A program made the translations under genes and the position numbers. Shown one piece after another: positions 61,754 to 64,000 of a DNA stretch of 64,000 nt. Position 1 is the stretch's first letter; every line of letters starts with the position of its first letter. The DNA comes from Ruminococcus sp. AF31-8BH (lineage in GTDB: Bacteria; Bacillota; Clostridia; Lachnospirales; Lachnospiraceae): assembly GCF_003460605.1 (NCBI RefSeq), contig NZ_QTVN01000002.1:62001-126000 (forward strand), given 5' to 3'. A model generated the notes under the pieces. The model saw only the letters and a list, made by a program, of their open reading frames with translations. It was not told where the DNA came from and did not search any database.

Positions 61754-62470
61754 ATGAATAGAGAATATAATTCAAATAAAAAGAAAAATTCAAATAAAGG
61801 AAAACTGCTCAAATCAGTTATTGTTCTTCTGGCAGTAATAGCCTTGATATTTGGTGTTACATATGCTTGGTTCTTTAATCAGATGGATATGGCAACTTTG
61901 TTTACAGTGCAGTCGCCATCTGATATTTCCATTCTTGGCCCTGGGGGTTCAGAAATGGCATCCCTGGATTTGAAGTATACTGCTAATGAGAAAGTTGAAA
62001 ATAAGGTAACGATTCGAAGAGTAATTTGTGTGCAAAGTGCGGCAGAACTTCATCAGCTGGAAATTGTTCATACAACGAATATGAAAGATTTGACGTTTAA
62101 TTTATATCCGGCATCGGCTGTTGATGACACTATGGTGAATACAACGGTGACAGATGGTGGCTTTTCTTACAAGTATAATCCCGATCATAAAATTTCAGGA
62201 AAATACATTAATGTCAATAATATGAATAATGGTTATAATTATGCATCAGCTTCCTATCACGAAAAAAATTATGAAGAATATAAAAATGTTCAGTCTCATG
62301 CGGAACCAGTATATTGGCTGGCTTCAAATAAACTGCAGGTGGATAAAAACAATAAAGTTGCAGTCAATGAAACTGAAATGTATCGGACTTACTATGTATG
62401 TGAAATAAGCTGGACAGAAACCACAAAAGAAACGGATATTTTTTATATTCTCGCACAGAATGCTTCATGA
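61754..62470 (+). CDS. Secreted protein with SipW-type signal (operon gene 2)
   Basis: 238 residues. Lys/Asn-rich N-terminus, hydrophobic stretch, then GVTYAWFFNQMD near residues 34-45, the TYAWF motif. The mature part is short and beta-like; many Asn and Tyr. AAGGA precedes ATG 61754. It is the second gene of the operon and follows gene 1 by 29 bases. A role as a minor fibre or surface component is inferred from the signal type and neighbours. Confidence 0.65.
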   Translation: MNREYNSNKKKNSNKGKLLKSVIVLLAVIALIFGVTYAWFFNQMDMATLFTVQSPSDISILGPGGSEMASLDLKYTANEKVENKVTIRRVICVQSAAELHQLEIVHTTNMKDLTFNLYPASAVDDTMVNTTVTDGGFSYKYNPDHKISGKYINVNNMNNGYNYASASYHEKNYEEYKNVQSHAEPVYWLASNKLQVDKNNKVAVNETEMYRTYYVCEISWTETTKETDIFYILAQNAS

Positions 62471-62493
62471 TATAAATTTTCAGAGGATAAGAC

Positions 62494-63453
62494 ATGAAAT
62501 TAACAGACAGACCGAAATGGAAAAAAATAGTGATTGCTGTTGTTTGTATAGCGGCGCTTTTGGCAGCAGTAAGCAGTAGTTATGCTGCATATACCAGTCA
62601 GGCATATAAGCGAGGTGTGGCAAGAAACAGAGATAATGAGACCGTTCGATTTACTTCCAATTATCTTCAGAGCTGTGCAGAAGAAACCCAACCATCAGAA
62701 TATGCTGGAAGAACAATATTATTTGAAGAATCAGAAAAAGAGAAGGATACATTAACTATTAATCTGGATATATATAATTATGCAAATGGAAATCTGAATC
62801 TGGTAAGCCAGAAGGATATCACTTATAATTTGCAGGTCTCTTTTAGCGGCGGCGATGGAAACGGATATCGCGTAACTTATGAGAACGGTAGTGCTACAAC
62901 AACAGATTCTGTTACTTACACGATAAATAATCGGACTCTGACGGGCCGTACGGCAAATCAACATCATTATGTATTGTCATTTCCGGGAAAAGAACTTGAT
63001 AAATTGAAAATTACGGTAAAGGCAACCCCTGTGCCTGTTTCTGTTAACAATGGTCAGATCCTAGCAGCGGTTATTGCACCATGTACGGGATCCTCTATAA
63101 ATGCTTTTAGTTTTGAAGGCAAATATACAGATGAAAGCGAGAGTACTACACCGCAGGATTATTCTGGATTTAACTATGAAATTTCAATTTCCAGTGGTAG
63201 TGCGACTGCTACTTTAAAATGGGAATCAGATGTACTGGAAGTTGATCAGTTTTTTATAACAAAAATTGCAGGCAGTATAATTAAGCAGGCTGATGGAAGT
63301 CTTACATTTACCATGGATCAGCCAAATGGAACAGGAGATTATCTGATACCTTTTTATATAAAAGATAAATCAAAAGTCCCAGATAACTGGGCAGGGATGA
63401 AGGAGTTAATCACATTCAGTGCAAAACAGACTGAAACAGCCGCAGCAAACTAA
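62494..63453 (+). CDS. Secreted protein with SipW-like signal (operon gene 3)
   Basis: 319 residues. A basic start (KLTDRPKWKK) and a hydrophobic part end in SSSYAAYTSQA near residues 26-36; the family motif is altered (YAAY rather than YAWF). Beta-rich, Ser/Thr-rich body with repeated TITV-like strands. AGAGGATA before ATG 62494. It may be an accessory surface protein of the same operon; cleavage by SipW is less certain than for genes 1 and 2. Confidence 0.55.
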   Translation: MKLTDRPKWKKIVIAVVCIAALLAAVSSSYAAYTSQAYKRGVARNRDNETVRFTSNYLQSCAEETQPSEYAGRTILFEESEKEKDTLTINLDIYNYANGNLNLVSQKDITYNLQVSFSGGDGNGYRVTYENGSATTTDSVTYTINNRTLTGRTANQHHYVLSFPGKELDKLKITVKATPVPVSVNNGQILAAVIAPCTGSSINAFSFEGKYTDESESTTPQDYSGFNYEISISSGSATATLKWESDVLEVDQFFITKIAGSIIKQADGSLTFTMDQPNGTGDYLIPFYIKDKSKVPDNWAGMKELITFSAKQTETAAAN

Positions 63454-63498
63454 TCTTGAAAATATAAAATGAATTTCGATTCCGGAGGAGTGGTGTTC

Positions 63499-64000
63499 GT
63501 GAAAATAATTAAAAAAATCCTGGCAATGATTTTAGCAATGAACTTAATGATTGGTATATTACCGATAAATATACTGGAAATCAGTGCCAGTTCGGAAGAG
63601 CAGAACGAAGAATATGTGGAAACCGAAGAGCAGACGCCTTCGGAGACGGAAGAGGGATTTGATGACTTTACCAGTGATGGAAAAAGTGAGACGGAGGATG
63701 AATCTGGGATTACTTCTTCTGACAATGCTGATTTTTTTAGTGAGGGCAGTACTGAAAATACAGATAGTCTTTCAGGACAAAATTCTGATGAAAATGGCTT
63801 CTTTTCTGAAGAAGATGGAAGCGCAGAAATAGAAGAAAGCAATACAGATCCTCAGGTGAGTGAAACTGCGCTTGGAACTACCCTGGATTTAAATAAGTTT
63901 TCAAATTATAATGCTAATACAAATACGATTACAATAGACAGAGAAAAAGAGGATTTTGCGAGGCTTTTGATACTATTGTCTAATTGTGACCCAAATCAGA
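63499..64000 (+). CDS. Large secreted acidic protein, 3' end outside window
   Basis: At least 167 residues from GTG 63499, with GGAGGAG eight bases upstream. A signal peptide is followed by a long low-complexity region rich in Glu, Ser, Asp and Thr (residues 33-120), then a folded-looking start LDLNKFSNYNANTNT. It is the last gene seen of the operon and continues to the right. Large proteins of this form are often wall-bound adhesins; no LPXTG can be seen because the C-terminus lies outside. No other function can be given. Confidence 0.6.
   Translation, partial: MKIIKKILAMILAMNLMIGILPINILEISASSEEQNEEYVETEEQTPSETEEGFDDFTSDGKSETEDESGITSSDNADFFSEGSTENTDSLSGQNSDENGFFSEEDGSAEIEESNTDPQVSETALGTTLDLNKFSNYNANTNTITIDREKEDFARLLILLSNCDPNQ

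Overview
The window reads as chromosome of an anaerobic, spore-forming Clostridia member, most likely Lachnospiraceae (Blautia/Dorea-like; genus not provable from sequence alone). The reasons are the AGGAGG ribosome sites, yqfC-yqfD sporulation genes, Rex, electron-bifurcating NfnAB, a Re-type citrate synthase beside isocitrate dehydrogenase, orphan mazF downstream of alr, and several large hybrid histidine kinases of the gut Lachnospiraceae type.

Region 1 (1-14.3 kb) is ordinary metabolic chromosome: a partial ClC channel, a subtilase, Re-citrate synthase plus Icd (2-oxoglutarate synthesis), an ABC-F ATPase, an overlapping purA-pyrB-pyrI operon, a LysR regulator, a DUF2284 protein and a ThrE-type exporter. 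Region 2 (14.3-19.1 kb) is a decaying signalling patch: HTH and histidine-kinase remnants, a c-di-GMP-I (GEMM) riboswitch with terminator whose downstream gene is broken, one intact 941-residue hybrid kinase with two periplasmic-binding-type sensors, and a transposase scrap. Region 3 (19.1-40 kb) is core: rex, nnr-alr-mazF, a CNNM/CBS protein, yebC, tepA, nfnAB, uppP, ftsK/spoIIIE, Dabb, rlmH, an aminotransferase, an orphan AAA ATPase, a dus-DUF2284 pair and yqfCD.

Region 4 (40-64 kb) is accessory and visibly more AT-rich. It opens with a PilZ (c-di-GMP receptor) gene joined to a membrane-anchored TasA-like protein, followed by a family of TasA/CalY-like surface proteins with SipW-dependent-type signal peptides (the TYAWF motif). 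Between them lie 5'-truncated inverted copies of the same gene, an inverted ~300-bp duplication, two tandem large serine recombinases, an AbiF-type HEPN gene with its own promoter and a small terminator-ended leader RNA, an ATPase/small protein/PD-(D/E)XK nuclease cassette, two more hybrid kinases (one broken), and five copies of a 41-bp palindromic repeat that sits at cassette boundaries. The window ends inside an operon of three more SipW-type proteins and a large secreted acidic protein.

The most interesting candidate system is at 42.1-49.6 kb. One TasA-like gene has a ribosome site and N-terminus, while an inverted, start-less copy 7.3 kb away shares a 60-bp block (59/60 identical) exactly at the signal-peptide code, next to serine recombinases. 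This is the layout expected of an invertible surface-protein switch, or of the scar of one. c-di-GMP parts (PilZ, GEMM) nearby suggest matrix/biofilm control, which is inference.
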